Origin: Sporisorium sorghi
Taxonomy: Eukaryota; Basidiomycota; Ustilaginomycetes; Ustilaginales; Ustilaginaceae
Direction: 5' to 3'
Assembly (NCBI GenBank): GCA_023212695.1
Contig: JALCCG010000002.1
Location: forward strand, 358,276-422,275
DNA length: 64,000 nt
A program made the translations under genes and the position numbers. The notes under the pieces are model-generated. The model had not been told where the DNA came from and ran no database searches. It was given only the letters and a program-made list of their open reading frames with translations. Shown here in pieces: positions 24,929-34,207 of the stretch (within the stretch, counting starts at the first letter, position 1; every line of letters starts with the position of its first letter).

Positions 24929-25984
24929 TTAATTCGGGAGCTCTACTGCTGCCCTGGCTTCGCTTGCCCGGATTACGGCATCCAGCACCTCTTGATTCCG
25001 ATAGCCGTCCATGAATCCAGGAACTCCATCGGCAGGCGCACCGCGTAATACGGCTGCAAAATCCGCATATTGCTTCACCTTGCAATGCTCCGGCACTTCC
25101 ATTGTCGTTCTGGAGAGCTGACCTGGCTCCTCCTCTCGAATCCATATGAGCCGGTCCGGGTCCAATGTGCTGGCATGTGCCGTACCGAAGTCGCCATATA
25201 TGGACACCTCATGCTGATTGCCTGAGCCAAATGCATTGCGCGATGTCTGGAATACGCCCATAATGTCACCCGTCATCCGCGCCTGAAAGCTTGCAAAATC
25301 GTCTACTTCGATCCGGGCCATTGCGCCCGTTACCGGATCGCGGCGTTCCGGAATAATCGTGTGCAGCTGTGCGGTTATTTCCTTGAACTCCCCGAACAGA
25401 AAGCGCGCCATATCAATCATGTGCGATCCCAAATCACCCAGAGTGCCTGTGCCCGTGATGGCTTTATTGTATCTCCACATGTAAGGAACCTGCTCGCTTG
25501 GCACACCGAACCCTTGCAAATACTGAATCGAGAAGTGACGAATCGTACCCAGCTTGCCTGTGCGCACCAGCTCTCTGGCATAACGGAAAGCCGGTGTGTA
25601 ACGGTATGTAAAACCGATCATGGCCGGAACGGGCTGTCTTTCATACTGCTCCAGCAGGGGCACCGCTTCTTCGAAGACGCGAGTGAATGGCTTCTCCGCC
25701 AAAAAAGGCTTGCCTGCCTGCAAGCATGCACTGATAATATCTGCGTGCACATTGTTAGGTGTAATCGAGATTACGGCATCGACGTCCGGATCTTCAATTA
25801 AATGATGGAAGTCAGCGTAACGCTTGCTGTCCTCAATGCCGAGCTGATCGCCTACCCGAGCCACAGCTTCACCATTTACGTCACTAACGGCGACAAACTG
25901 ATACATGTTCTCTTCATTCATCCAGCGGATATGCTCCTGAGCCATGCCCCCCAAGCCAATTAATCCAATGCGAAATTTATTCAT
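24929..25984 (-). CDS. Gfo/Idh/MocA family oxidoreductase (importer operon)
   Basis: 351-residue NAD(P)-dependent sugar or polyol dehydrogenase. N-terminal Rossmann fold GLIGLGGMAQEH (8-19), then ISITPNNVHADI, AEKPFTR with the conserved EKP lysine near 96-98, and a C-terminal alpha/beta domain with GTLGDLGSHMID (the DxxxH catalytic pair) near 185. It lies 34 bases downstream of the ThuA-like gene and closes the importer operon, so it likely acts on the sugar the ABC system brings in, often by oxidising a hydroxyl to a ketone. Substrate not predictable. Confidence 0.9.
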   Translation of the reverse strand: MNKFRIGLIGLGGMAQEHIRWMNEENMYQFVAVSDVNGEAVARVGDQLGIEDSKRYADFHHLIEDPDVDAVISITPNNVHADIISACLQAGKPFLAEKPFTRVFEEAVPLLEQYERQPVPAMIGFTYRYTPAFRYARELVRTGKLGTIRHFSIQYLQGFGVPSEQVPYMWRYNKAITGTGTLGDLGSHMIDMARFLFGEFKEITAQLHTIIPERRDPVTGAMARIEVDDFASFQARMTGDIMGVFQTSRNAFGSGNQHEVSIYGDFGTAHASTLDPDRLIWIREEEPGQLSRTTMEVPEHCKVKQYADFAAVLRGAPADGVPGFMDGYRNQEVLDAVIRASEARAAVELPN

Positions 25985-26018
25985 CTAGATGCACTCCTCT
26001 TCTATATAACTGATGGTC

Positions 26019-26753
26019 TTAGGATTGAACAACAGGGACGATGGGCGCAACCCGTCCGTAGGATGTTTTTGCCCCATCAACAGGCGCAGCCCAGAACACG
26101 CCGTTCGTGATCACCTGCAGAATCTCGGGCTGGTGGTACACAGGGAACATTTCATGGCCTGGACGGAAATAAAACAGCTTCCCTCTGCCTCTCCTGTAAC
26201 AGCACCCGCTGCGGAACACTTCGCCGCCTTCAAACCAGGAGATAAATACCAGTTCATCCGGTGCCGGTATTTCAAACCGTTCTCCATACATTTCTTCCCT
26301 CGGAATTTCGATATATTCACCAAGACCCTTCGCGATAGGATGACCGGGCTCGACCACCCACAGCCGTTCGATCTCACCATCGTCGCGCCACTTCAGCATG
26401 CCGGTGTTTGTACCGAGAAGCTTGGAGAAGATTTTGGAGCCATGACCGGAATGCAGGACAATCAGTCCCATGCCGTCCAGAACGCGTTGACGCACCTTCT
26501 CGACAATCTCGTCCCGCACCTCATCATGTGCCAAATGGCCCCACCACAGCAGCACATCCGTGTTCGCCAACCGCTCATCGGTCAATCCGTGATCCGGCTC
26601 ATCCAATACTGCGGTAGCTACTTCTAAACCTTCAACTCCTTCGAGATGACCCGCTATTGCTCTGTGAATCCCATTCGGATAAATGCTCGCTACCTGTTCA
26701 TTATGTCTCTCATGCCGGTATTCATTCCATACTGTGACTTTGATGTTTCCCAT
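26019..26753 (-). CDS. ThuA-like (trehalose utilisation-type) protein
   Basis: 244 residues, cytoplasmic, class I glutamine-amidotransferase-like fold. Family text: [10 protein letters not shown] at the N-terminus, [14 protein letters not shown] near 65-80, [14 protein letters not shown] near 95-110 and [18 protein letters not shown] near 190-207. ThuA proteins (with ThuB dehydrogenases) are found next to Gfo/Idh/MocA genes and are implicated in 3-keto sugar metabolism; the same pairing occurs here. No catalytic Cys in the elbow position is visible, as usual for the family. Confidence 0.88.
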   Translation of the reverse strand: MGNIKVTVWNEYRHERHNEQVASIYPNGIHRAIAGHLEGVEGLEVATAVLDEPDHGLTDERLANTDVLLWWGHLAHDEVRDEIVEKVRQRVLDGMGLIVLHSGHGSKIFSKLLGTNTGMLKWRDDGEIERLWVVEPGHPIAKGLGEYIEIPREEMYGERFEIPAPDELVFISWFEGGEVFRSGCCYRRGRGKLFYFRPGHEMFPVYHQPEILQVITNGVFWAAPVDGAKTSYGRVAPIVPVVQS

Positions 26754-26809
26754 GATTGCAACCCCCTGTAGGTCGATAGAGTTCTTCTTTTATTCCCTGA
26801 ATAATCACA

Positions 26810-26841
26810 CTGCCCCACAGCCTATTGAATCTGCGGGGCAG
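26810..26841 (-). terminator. hairpin between the binding-protein and ThuA genes
   Basis: CTGCCCC and GGGGCAG pair around an 18-base loop, extended by CAG/CTG. The minus-strand tail (TGTGATTATTC) is poor in T, so it may be a partial terminator or an mRNA-stabilising end that lets the binding protein be made in excess. Confidence 0.45.
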
Positions 26842-26863
26842 CCTGAATCCGTGCAACCGATCC

Positions 26864-28483
26864 TTATTTTACGCTGATATAACGCTGATAAGCTTCCTTA
26901 CGGATCTCGATCAATCGCTCTAACCCCATGTCGTTCAGCTTCTTGACATAAGCGTCCCATTCCGCATCGATATTGCCTTCGGATATCCACTTCGCCCGGG
27001 TTGTGCCGACAAAGCCATCGATATCCGTTGTGAGTGTAGGCAGTTCCTGGAACTCCTCAGCACTGTACATCACATTCGGGAACGGCGTGGTTACATAATC
27101 GCTGCCCAGCTTGTCAATGACCAGCTTCAGACCGTCCCCCGTAGTCTCATCCAGAATGATGTTTTTCTCGAAGCTCGGGCTCACATACTTCGGTCCGAAA
27201 TCCCGGACGGACTGTTCCCAGTACCAAGCGTCGGCACTCGTTCCTTCCGGAGGATTCATCAGGGTAAAGGTACCGTCATCGTTCTTCTGGATTACAGTGC
27301 CGATGGCTCCCCAGAAATTCTGGATGCTCGCTTCATTGGTGTAGAACTGATCCGCCCAACGAGCTGAGACCTCCGGATGTTTGTTCGACGTTGTAATGAG
27401 GAACTCATTTCTTCTTAAACTCATGCCCTGCGGCTCACCGCCCTGATATCGCTTGCCGTCAGGTCCTGCGATGGACGGGATTGCAATGTATTGATCCTTC
27501 CACTTGCCAAACACGGCATCCGGGACCCATTGATTGGAGAAACCGATCAGCGCCGCATCCGGGTTCTGATGTTTCGCCGTGGACATGGTGCTGTCCTGCG
27601 TGAAAATCTCTTGGTCGATCAGGCCTTCCGAATACAGCTTGTGTGCCCACTTGATCGCTTCCTTGTAATTCTCCGTCACCGGATAATAAACAGGCTCATT
27701 GTCGATGACCATCATGCTGTTGGCATTGATGTCAGTGATGCCGAATGGATTCAACAAATCCATGCTGATATTGCCCGATCCGCTGACCGGAATTTCATCC
27801 GCCTTGCCATTTCCGTTCGGGTCCTTATCTTTAAACGCCTTGAACACTTCATACAGCTCGTCTGTGTTATCCGGAACATCCAACCCGAGTTTATCCAGCC
27901 ACGTTTGGTTAATGATCGGCTGGATTGACGCCTTCGGTCTCGACGGCAAGCGTGCCGGCAGGGAATATATTTTACCGTCCGGGAATGTGCTCATCTTCTT
28001 CATCTCTGGCGTTTCTTCCAGCGCCGCTTTCAAATTTGGCATGTATTGATCAATGTAATCGTCGAGCGGACGGAAATAAGACAGGTTGTTCACGATGTCG
28101 GAATCGCTGAATACGATATCACCGAAAATAATATCAGGCAGCGTCCCGCTGGCCAGCATTATCGATTTTTGCTCTCCCCAATCATTGGAGGACATGATTT
28201 GCCAATTGATTTTGACATTAGTCTCCTTCTCCAAATCCTTGAGCCACTGGTTCTGAAGGAAGGTGTCCCCCATATTGCCCCAGCGAACAGTCAGGACGTC
28301 CAGGGTTATCGGCTCATTCACAATCGGCAGGCCCTCTCTATTGAAAGCGGCCTCGGTATCCGTCTTAGCCTCATTGTTCTTGCTGCTGCTGCAGCCGGCC
28401 AGGTTTAACAGCAGGATTGCCGCCATCATAATAGAGACAGCCCATTTCAGATGATGCGGCCTCTTTTTATTGTTTGTTCCCAT
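26864..28483 (-). CDS. ABC importer substrate-binding lipoprotein (LplA/YtcQ-type)
   Basis: 539 residues, the long form typical of CUT1-related Lpl importers of Paenibacillus and Bacillus. Signal peptide with lipobox LAGC (C31), then an extracellular solute-binding fold: PITLDVLTVRWGNMG, ASGTLPDIIFGDIVF, PEMKKMSTFPDGKIYSLPARLPSRPK, and DPNGNGKADEIPVSG, the calcium-like loop common to this family. Third gene of the importer operon after the two permeases. Ligand is presumably an oligosaccharide; regulation is probably by the divergent YesM/YesN-type pair. Confidence 0.92.
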   Translation of the reverse strand: MGTNNKKRPHHLKWAVSIMMAAILLLNLAGCSSSKNNEAKTDTEAAFNREGLPIVNEPITLDVLTVRWGNMGDTFLQNQWLKDLEKETNVKINWQIMSSNDWGEQKSIMLASGTLPDIIFGDIVFSDSDIVNNLSYFRPLDDYIDQYMPNLKAALEETPEMKKMSTFPDGKIYSLPARLPSRPKASIQPIINQTWLDKLGLDVPDNTDELYEVFKAFKDKDPNGNGKADEIPVSGSGNISMDLLNPFGITDINANSMMVIDNEPVYYPVTENYKEAIKWAHKLYSEGLIDQEIFTQDSTMSTAKHQNPDAALIGFSNQWVPDAVFGKWKDQYIAIPSIAGPDGKRYQGGEPQGMSLRRNEFLITTSNKHPEVSARWADQFYTNEASIQNFWGAIGTVIQKNDDGTFTLMNPPEGTSADAWYWEQSVRDFGPKYVSPSFEKNIILDETTGDGLKLVIDKLGSDYVTTPFPNVMYSAEEFQELPTLTTDIDGFVGTTRAKWISEGNIDAEWDAYVKKLNDMGLERLIEIRKEAYQRYISVK

Positions 28484-28526
28484 ACCACCATTCCCCCAAT
28501 TATTATTTTCTTGGATCCATCCGGTT

Positions 28527-29447
28527 TTACGACTTCACGGCTCCGATCATCACCCCCTGATTGAAATACTTCTGCACAAACGGGTAGATGCACATGATCG
28601 GCACCGTTGCCACGATAATCACCGCGTAACGCATAATGTTAGCCAGACGCAGCGCAATGGCCGCGGCCTCTCCAGTACCCATGGCAGACTGCATCTGGTT
28701 GGTGACCAGAATGTTACGCAGAATCAGCTGCAGCGGATACAGGCTGGTATCTTTTAAATAAATCAAAGCATTGAAATAGGAATTCCAGTGACCCACGGCC
28801 GTCCACAATGCAATGACCGAGATGACCGCTTTGGATAGCGGGATTACAATCGTCATGAAATACCTGAGGTTTCCGCAGCCGTCAAGCTGAGCCGCTTCCC
28901 ATAAATCCTCCGGAATGCTGCTCTGAAAAAAAGTCCGGGCCACAATGATGTTAAACGCGGCAACCGAGAACGGCAGCACCATGACAAGGAACGTATCGTA
29001 GAGATGAAAATCCCGGATCGTCATAAAGGTAGGAATCAGACCGCCGTTAAAAAACATCGTAAATATAAAGAGCAGCGAAAAATACTTGCGGCCCACAAGG
29101 TCTTTCCGTGACAGGGCATACGCTGCGGAAATGTTAACCACGAGTCCGATGGCCGTACCCACAATCGTATACAGTATCGTATTTCGGTACCCAATCCATA
29201 TATTAGAGTGCTTCAGCAATTCCTGATAGCCTGCCAGCGTAAAATCCTTGGGAACAAGCCACACCTGTCCATTGGCAACCGCTGCCGGCTCGCTGAATGA
29301 TGCAATGATTATGAAGTAAAGCGGGTAGATCAGCACGATCAGCATCAGGACCGCGAACACATACAGGCCGATTTCCAGCGCTTTATCGGAAGATCGAGTA
29401 TTTTTCTGCCGCGGCGCCCTTTTCTCTCTAACTTCCACTAAGCCCAT
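28527..29447 (-). CDS. ABC importer permease (LplC/YtcP-type)
   Basis: 306 residues, six predicted helices. The binding-protein-dependent transport motif EAAQLDGCGNLRYFMTIVIPLSKAV (about 190-215) is intact, which docks the ATPase. The C-terminus ends FNQGVMIGAVKS, typical for the LplC family. 21 bases after the partner permease. No ATPase gene is in the operon, as usual for this type, so a shared MsmX-like ATPase is presumed. Confidence 0.93.
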   Translation of the reverse strand: MGLVEVREKRAPRQKNTRSSDKALEIGLYVFAVLMLIVLIYPLYFIIIASFSEPAAVANGQVWLVPKDFTLAGYQELLKHSNIWIGYRNTILYTIVGTAIGLVVNISAAYALSRKDLVGRKYFSLLFIFTMFFNGGLIPTFMTIRDFHLYDTFLVMVLPFSVAAFNIIVARTFFQSSIPEDLWEAAQLDGCGNLRYFMTIVIPLSKAVISVIALWTAVGHWNSYFNALIYLKDTSLYPLQLILRNILVTNQMQSAMGTGEAAAIALRLANIMRYAVIIVATVPIMCIYPFVQKYFNQGVMIGAVKS

Positions 29448-29468
29448 AGAACCCTTCCTCTCTTTTTG

Positions 29469-30398
29469 TTACCACAGACTGTTCTCGCTGTATTTTTTCG
29501 AAATCTGGTTGACCAGAATAAGCAGCGCAAAATTAATGACTGTATTAAACAGATTGATCGCCGAGGAGAAGCTATACTGGCTGCTCAGCATCCCGATTTT
29601 GTATACATAGGTGGATATGACCTCGCTTGAGGTAATATTGAGGCTGTTTTGCATCAGATATACTTTTTCAAAACCTACGCCCAGCAAACTGCCAATCCGC
29701 AAAATAAGCAAAGTGACCACGGTTGGCATCAGCATCGGAATATCAATAAACCGGATTTTCTGCCACCGGCTTGCCCCGTCCATCGTTGCCGCCTCGTACA
29801 AGCTCGGACTCACCGCGGAAAGCGCCGCGATATAGATAATGCTGTCCCAGCCCGTATGCTGCCACACATCCGACCATACATACACACTGCTGAACAAGCT
29901 GGCAGAGCCCATCAAATTCGGAGCCTCCGCACCGAAGAGACGGAAGATATTCCCGATCAGTCCCGAACCTGGCGAGAATAGAATCAGCATGAGTCCCACC
30001 ATGACAACCGTGGATATAAAATGCGGCATATAGGTTACGGTCTGGAAGAACCGCTTGAACCTATTCTGCCGCATTTGATTGACCATCAGGGCGAGCATGA
30101 TCGGAATCGGAAACGTTGCGACACTGTACAAACTGATGACCAGCGTATTGGTAATAGTGGTTGAGAATTGATAGGAATTGAAAAACTTCTCGAAGTATTT
30201 CAGTCCTGCCCACGGGCTATCCATAATCCCAACAGCCGGGCTGTAATCCTTAAATGCGATCAGTATGCCGTACATCGGAACGTAAGAAAATAACAAGACC
30301 AGTACAACCGCAGGCAGCAGCAATAGATACAGGCCCCAATTTTTTCTTATCCGCCCGAGTGTCGGGTGTGTTGAGCTATTCAGTTGGCCTGCTTTCAA
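29469..30398 (-). CDS. ABC importer permease (LplB/YteP-type)
   Basis: 309 residues if translation begins at the TTG at 30398, which has AGGAGAAAGGGG just upstream; a GTG/ATG-like frame 18 codons further up would place that site inside the gene. Six helices; coupling motif EAATMDGASRWQKIRFIDIPMLMPTVV near 195-220; C-terminus SKKYSENSLW typical for LplB. First gene of the importer operon, divergent from the sensor kinase gene across the repeat-bearing region. Confidence 0.92.
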   Translation of the reverse strand: MKAGQLNSSTHPTLGRIRKNWGLYLLLLPAVVLVLLFSYVPMYGILIAFKDYSPAVGIMDSPWAGLKYFEKFFNSYQFSTTITNTLVISLYSVATFPIPIMLALMVNQMRQNRFKRFFQTVTYMPHFISTVVMVGLMLILFSPGSGLIGNIFRLFGAEAPNLMGSASLFSSVYVWSDVWQHTGWDSIIYIAALSAVSPSLYEAATMDGASRWQKIRFIDIPMLMPTVVTLLILRIGSLLGVGFEKVYLMQNSLNITSSEVISTYVYKIGMLSSQYSFSSAINLFNTVINFALLILVNQISKKYSENSLW

Positions 30399-30478
30399 AT
30401 CGATTCCCCTTTCTCCTCTTGTTGTCGTGAACCCGGTATGTCGTGTAAGCAACTCAAGTATACTTCCGCCCAGAATCG

Positions 30479-30600
30479 TTATTTGGACCTCATGATGCTC
30501 TATTCGGACCTTTGCCCCTTTCTACAGCCAGGGAAGCTCTAAATTTCAGGGAGGAACATGCTATGATCCGGACTTTACGATGTATTATTCGGACTTTATG
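30479..30600. promoter_or_regulatory. four direct repeats, probable operator of the YesN-type regulator
   Basis: Repeats with consensus TTATTCGGACYTTATG start at 30479 (TTATTTGGACCTCATG), 30500 (CTATTCGGACCTTTGC), 30564 (TGATCCGGACTTTACG) and 30585 (TTATTCGGACTTTATG). Both pairs have exactly 21 bases between repeat starts, two helical turns, the geometry of AraC-family half-sites. They lie between the importer operon and the divergent two-component genes. Confidence 0.65.
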
Positions 30601-30714
30601 GTAAAAGCGACTGCGTTCGCTCCTGTTTTTTTTGCCTAATCCCTATATAATATCGTTATCATCAATAAAACGCTTTCATAAAAAGGCGATTGGAAAGGAA
30701 CCCCGGACATCCCT

Positions 30715-32454
30715 ATGGTTAAAGCACTGAATAATAAGCCTTATCCCATCCGTCACTACGTCAAAATCATGCTCTTCATCTCGATTTTTGCCCTTGTAGT
30801 GGATCTGGTGATCAGTTTCGCGTCCATCTTCATCGTGAAGCAGCAATCCACAAGGTATCTTCAGGATACAGCGAATCTGTATATAAGGCAGATCAATCAT
30901 GACTTCTCGTACATCAACCACTATATGGGGTGGACACTCGCGAATGATGAAAGCGTCAAGATGATGGACACCCCGGGCACCGACTATGTAGATTATATTA
31001 AGTCAAACGAACGAATGCATAAGCGCTTTAACGAGCTTCAGAAAAACTATGGTCAAGAATACAACTTTTTCTTCTATCTAAAGGATCAGGATTTCTTCCA
31101 GAACTATGCGCCTATGTCGCTGTCGTATGCAGAGTTCCGGGACTTAAAGGAGCAGATCGTAACACTCACCGATTCCAAAAACGTATACGAAACCTTCTAC
31201 TCGAACTGGAACCCGATTCAGGTTCAAGACAAGTTCTACGTAATCAACATCGTGCCTTATCATAATCGCTATCTGATCTGTCTCATCTCCGCGGATGATT
31301 TGATCCGTCCGCTGCAGCAGCTGAATCTGGGTGAGGAGGGTTCTGTCTCCCTGGTGGATCTTCAAGGTGGGTCCCTCTCCAGCCCGGGTGCCCGTGAAGC
31401 CGATAGTCTGAATCTCGAAGGCACCAAGGCTTCCCTGCTTAGCTTCTCGAAGCCGCGCTCAACGGTTACCGAAGGGTTCTCGAATGCTTCCTTCAACGTG
31501 CAGCTGGTCATCCAATTCGGCGTATTCGAGACCATTATGATAGCCCAGCTGCTCATTATGCTTCTGTTCGTGGTGCTCACGTGTACGCTCAGTGTTGTCA
31601 TGCTGTATTTCAAGAAAAAGGTGTTGAAGCCGATTCAGAATTTCTCGGAGAATGTGAGGCGCATTCACGAGGATAGCGAGAATCTGGATTTTATGAGCAG
31701 CGAAATTATAGAGCTTGAGCAGGTGAATTCCCAGTTCAAACATCTGATCGAACAGATCAAGAAGTTTAAAATCGATATTTACGAACAGGAGCTCGAGAAG
31801 CAAAGAATTCAGCTGGATTATATGAAGCTGCAAATCAACCCTCATTTTTTCCTGAACTGCTTGACAAACATCTACAGCATGGCGCAAATGCACATGTTTA
31901 AGGAAATCGAATATATGTCGCTGTCCACATCCAAGTATTTCCGTTACATCTTTCAAAGCGTGGATCATGTCGTACGGCTGGAAGACGAAATTGAGCACGT
32001 CCGAATCTATTTGGAGATCCAGAAGCACCGTTATCGGGATGCTTTTTCTTACCGCATCGAGTATAAGGATGATCTTGCCGGCCTAACCATTCCTCCCTTG
32101 GTACTTCAGACTTTCATCGAAAACGCGGTAAAATACGCGGTATCCAGAGACCAGGAGCTGCAAATACGGCTGTCCGTCGCCTTGGTGACAGAAGGAGAGA
32201 AGTTTTATACAGTCATCCAGATATCCGATACGGGACCCGGGTTTCCTGTGGAGGTATTAGATAAGCTCGCTAACGGCAAGCCACTGGATCAAAGTGAAGG
32301 AAAACACATCGGGATCATGAATACCATGCAGCGGCTAGAGCTGCTCTATCACCATCGGGCTCAAGTTGAGTTTTCGAATCCGGCAGGCGGCGGTGCCTGC
32401 GTCAGTTTGACGCTTCCACAGGCCATGCAGGATATAAGGAGGGAAATTCAATGA
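30715..32454 (+). CDS. sensor histidine kinase, YesM/LytS family
   Basis: 579 residues. Helix 1 at about 17-38, an extracellular sensor domain of roughly 235 residues, helix 2 near 275-300, a HAMP linker (VLKPIQNFSENVRRI), then the His_kinase domain with the phospho-acceptor in QINPHFFLNCLTNI and a HATPase domain with PPLVLQTFIENAVKYA (N box), DTGPGFP and GIGIMNT-like GIMNTMQRL. Such kinases sense carbohydrates with the help of the neighbouring importer. The start has GGAAAGGAAC upstream. Overlaps the regulator gene by ATGA. Confidence 0.94.
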   Translation: MVKALNNKPYPIRHYVKIMLFISIFALVVDLVISFASIFIVKQQSTRYLQDTANLYIRQINHDFSYINHYMGWTLANDESVKMMDTPGTDYVDYIKSNERMHKRFNELQKNYGQEYNFFFYLKDQDFFQNYAPMSLSYAEFRDLKEQIVTLTDSKNVYETFYSNWNPIQVQDKFYVINIVPYHNRYLICLISADDLIRPLQQLNLGEEGSVSLVDLQGGSLSSPGAREADSLNLEGTKASLLSFSKPRSTVTEGFSNASFNVQLVIQFGVFETIMIAQLLIMLLFVVLTCTLSVVMLYFKKKVLKPIQNFSENVRRIHEDSENLDFMSSEIIELEQVNSQFKHLIEQIKKFKIDIYEQELEKQRIQLDYMKLQINPHFFLNCLTNIYSMAQMHMFKEIEYMSLSTSKYFRYIFQSVDHVVRLEDEIEHVRIYLEIQKHRYRDAFSYRIEYKDDLAGLTIPPLVLQTFIENAVKYAVSRDQELQIRLSVALVTEGEKFYTVIQISDTGPGFPVEVLDKLANGKPLDQSEGKHIGIMNTMQRLELLYHHRAQVEFSNPAGGGACVSLTLPQAMQDIRREIQ

Positions 32455-34073
32455 ATGTATTGTTAGTGGATGACGATTATTTTGTCGTGGCTGCGCTGGA
32501 GAAGAAGATTGATTGGCGTGCACTCTCCATTGAGCAGGTCCATACTGCTTACAGTGTTGCACAAGCACGTGACATTTTACAGAAGCATTCCATTCAAATT
32601 CTTGTCTGTGATATCGAAATGCCGCAAGGGAGCGGGCTTGAGCTTCTCGCCTGGATACGGGAGGAACAGTACAGCATCCAAACGATATTCCTGACCAATT
32701 ACGCCGATTTCAACTATGCCCAGAAAGCCATTGAGCTGCAAAGTTTTGATTATTTCCTGAAGCCGATTGAATTCGATAAATTAAGCCTCATCATCTCTAA
32801 AGCGGCCTACAAAGCCAAGGAACAGCAAAGTTATCAGGAAGCAATCCAGGATGGGCAACTCTGGAAGAAAAATCAAAAGAAACTGCAGGACCATTTCTGG
32901 CGCAGGCTGATCCGGGAGAAGAAGGCTTCGTCGGACCGGGCGGCCATCGCAGGTTATATCGCGGAACAAAACCTGTCCTACCAGTTGTCGGATCTGTTTC
33001 TTCCCGTGCTCATCACCATCTTTCCGTATGACAAAAGTCTGGGCAAGGAAGACAAGGATCTGTTTGACTATGCGTTCCTCAACGTGTTGTCCGAATTGTT
33101 CCTGGACCCTCTTATTTCCGTCGAAACGGTTATGGAATATAAGGATTACAATTGGGTGGCCATGCTGAAATGGAATCGGGCCCCCGATACCCGGGTAATC
33201 GAATGCATCTGCTTGTCGTTCATTGAAAAAGCCAATCAATTTCTCAGAAGTGATGCTTGCTGCAACGTATCGACCTCGGTGGCGCTGGAAGCGATCAACA
33301 AGTCCATACGGGACCTGCTCCAAATGAACGAGGATATGATCAAAAAGCGGAATCAGATCTTTTTCCTGGAGCAGTATCCGCTGCAGGAAGCCGTTTATGC
33401 GCCTCCCCCTCTTCAAGACTGGGAAGAGCTGCTGAACCAGAACAACCCGGGAACTTTTTTGGGAGAGACCCGCAATTACTTGCAGAACCTGGCCAAGAAT
33501 GGCGTCTATAACGCCTCCGTGCTGCGTTTGTTCCGCCTGGACATCGTGCAGCTCGTGTACGCCTATCTGAAGAACAAAGAGATTCAGGCACACAAGCTCT
33601 ATACGGGTAAAACCAATGATCAATTATTCATGCAATCGCTGAACTCGATTGAAGATATGGAGAAATATATGGAATATCTGGTCAGCACGGCAGCAGAATA
33701 CCATTCCTTTGCCGACCATTCCCAAACCGTTGTGGAGGAAATCAAGCACTATATTCAATCCCATTACGGTGACGAGCTCACACGAATGAGCCTGGCGGAG
33801 ATTGTCTATCTGAACCCGGATTATTTAGCCCGCCTGTTCAAAAAAGAGACGGGGATCTCTTTGGGCACCTATATCATTCAAGCCCGCATTAAGGCGGCCA
33901 AACATCTGCTGGAGGCAACCTCGTTATCTGTATATCAGATTGCGGCCAAGGTGGGGTATGCCAACTATTCCTATTTCTCGAAGCTGTTCAAGCAGGATAC
34001 GGGCTGGCCGCCGAGCGACTATCGAAGGGAGCTGCTGGCCGGGCAGCGCGTGCAAGTGGATCATGTAAAATAA
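32451..34073 (+). CDS. response regulator with AraC-type DNA-binding domain, YesN family
   Basis: 540 residues. Receiver domain 1-120 with acidic D7-D9, phospho-acceptor D54 (LVCDIEMPQG) and K in FDYFLKPIEF. A long middle region of unknown fold (125-420). Two AraC helix-turn-helix motifs at the C-terminus, about 430-530: MSLAEIVYLNPDYLARLFKKETG and LSVYQIAAKVGYANYSYFSKLFKQDTG. Partner of the preceding kinase; the 21-bp-spaced direct repeats in the divergent promoter region are its most likely target, so it should activate the importer operon. Confidence 0.94.
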   Translation: MNVLLVDDDYFVVAALEKKIDWRALSIEQVHTAYSVAQARDILQKHSIQILVCDIEMPQGSGLELLAWIREEQYSIQTIFLTNYADFNYAQKAIELQSFDYFLKPIEFDKLSLIISKAAYKAKEQQSYQEAIQDGQLWKKNQKKLQDHFWRRLIREKKASSDRAAIAGYIAEQNLSYQLSDLFLPVLITIFPYDKSLGKEDKDLFDYAFLNVLSELFLDPLISVETVMEYKDYNWVAMLKWNRAPDTRVIECICLSFIEKANQFLRSDACCNVSTSVALEAINKSIRDLLQMNEDMIKKRNQIFFLEQYPLQEAVYAPPPLQDWEELLNQNNPGTFLGETRNYLQNLAKNGVYNASVLRLFRLDIVQLVYAYLKNKEIQAHKLYTGKTNDQLFMQSLNSIEDMEKYMEYLVSTAAEYHSFADHSQTVVEEIKHYIQSHYGDELTRMSLAEIVYLNPDYLARLFKKETGISLGTYIIQARIKAAKHLLEATSLSVYQIAAKVGYANYSYFSKLFKQDTGWPPSDYRRELLAGQRVQVDHVK

Positions 34074-34125
34074 CGATAGCTTGCACAGCCATCAGGGCAG
34101 CTTGTAAGCCCAGTGACGGAAAAAG

Positions 34126-34176
34126 AAAAAGCACCCCGGCTTCAAGCACAATCTGCTTGGCCGCGGTACTTTTTTT
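34126..34176. terminator. bidirectional terminator between convergent genes
   Basis: AAAAAGCACCCCGGC...GCCGCGGTACTTTTTTT with an inner AAGCA/TGCTT pairing; serves the two-component operon on the plus strand and, through the leading A run, the dehydrogenase gene on the minus strand. Confidence 0.75.
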
Positions 34177-34207
34177 GCAATATTCAATGAATGCTCGTCC
34201 GTGCGAA

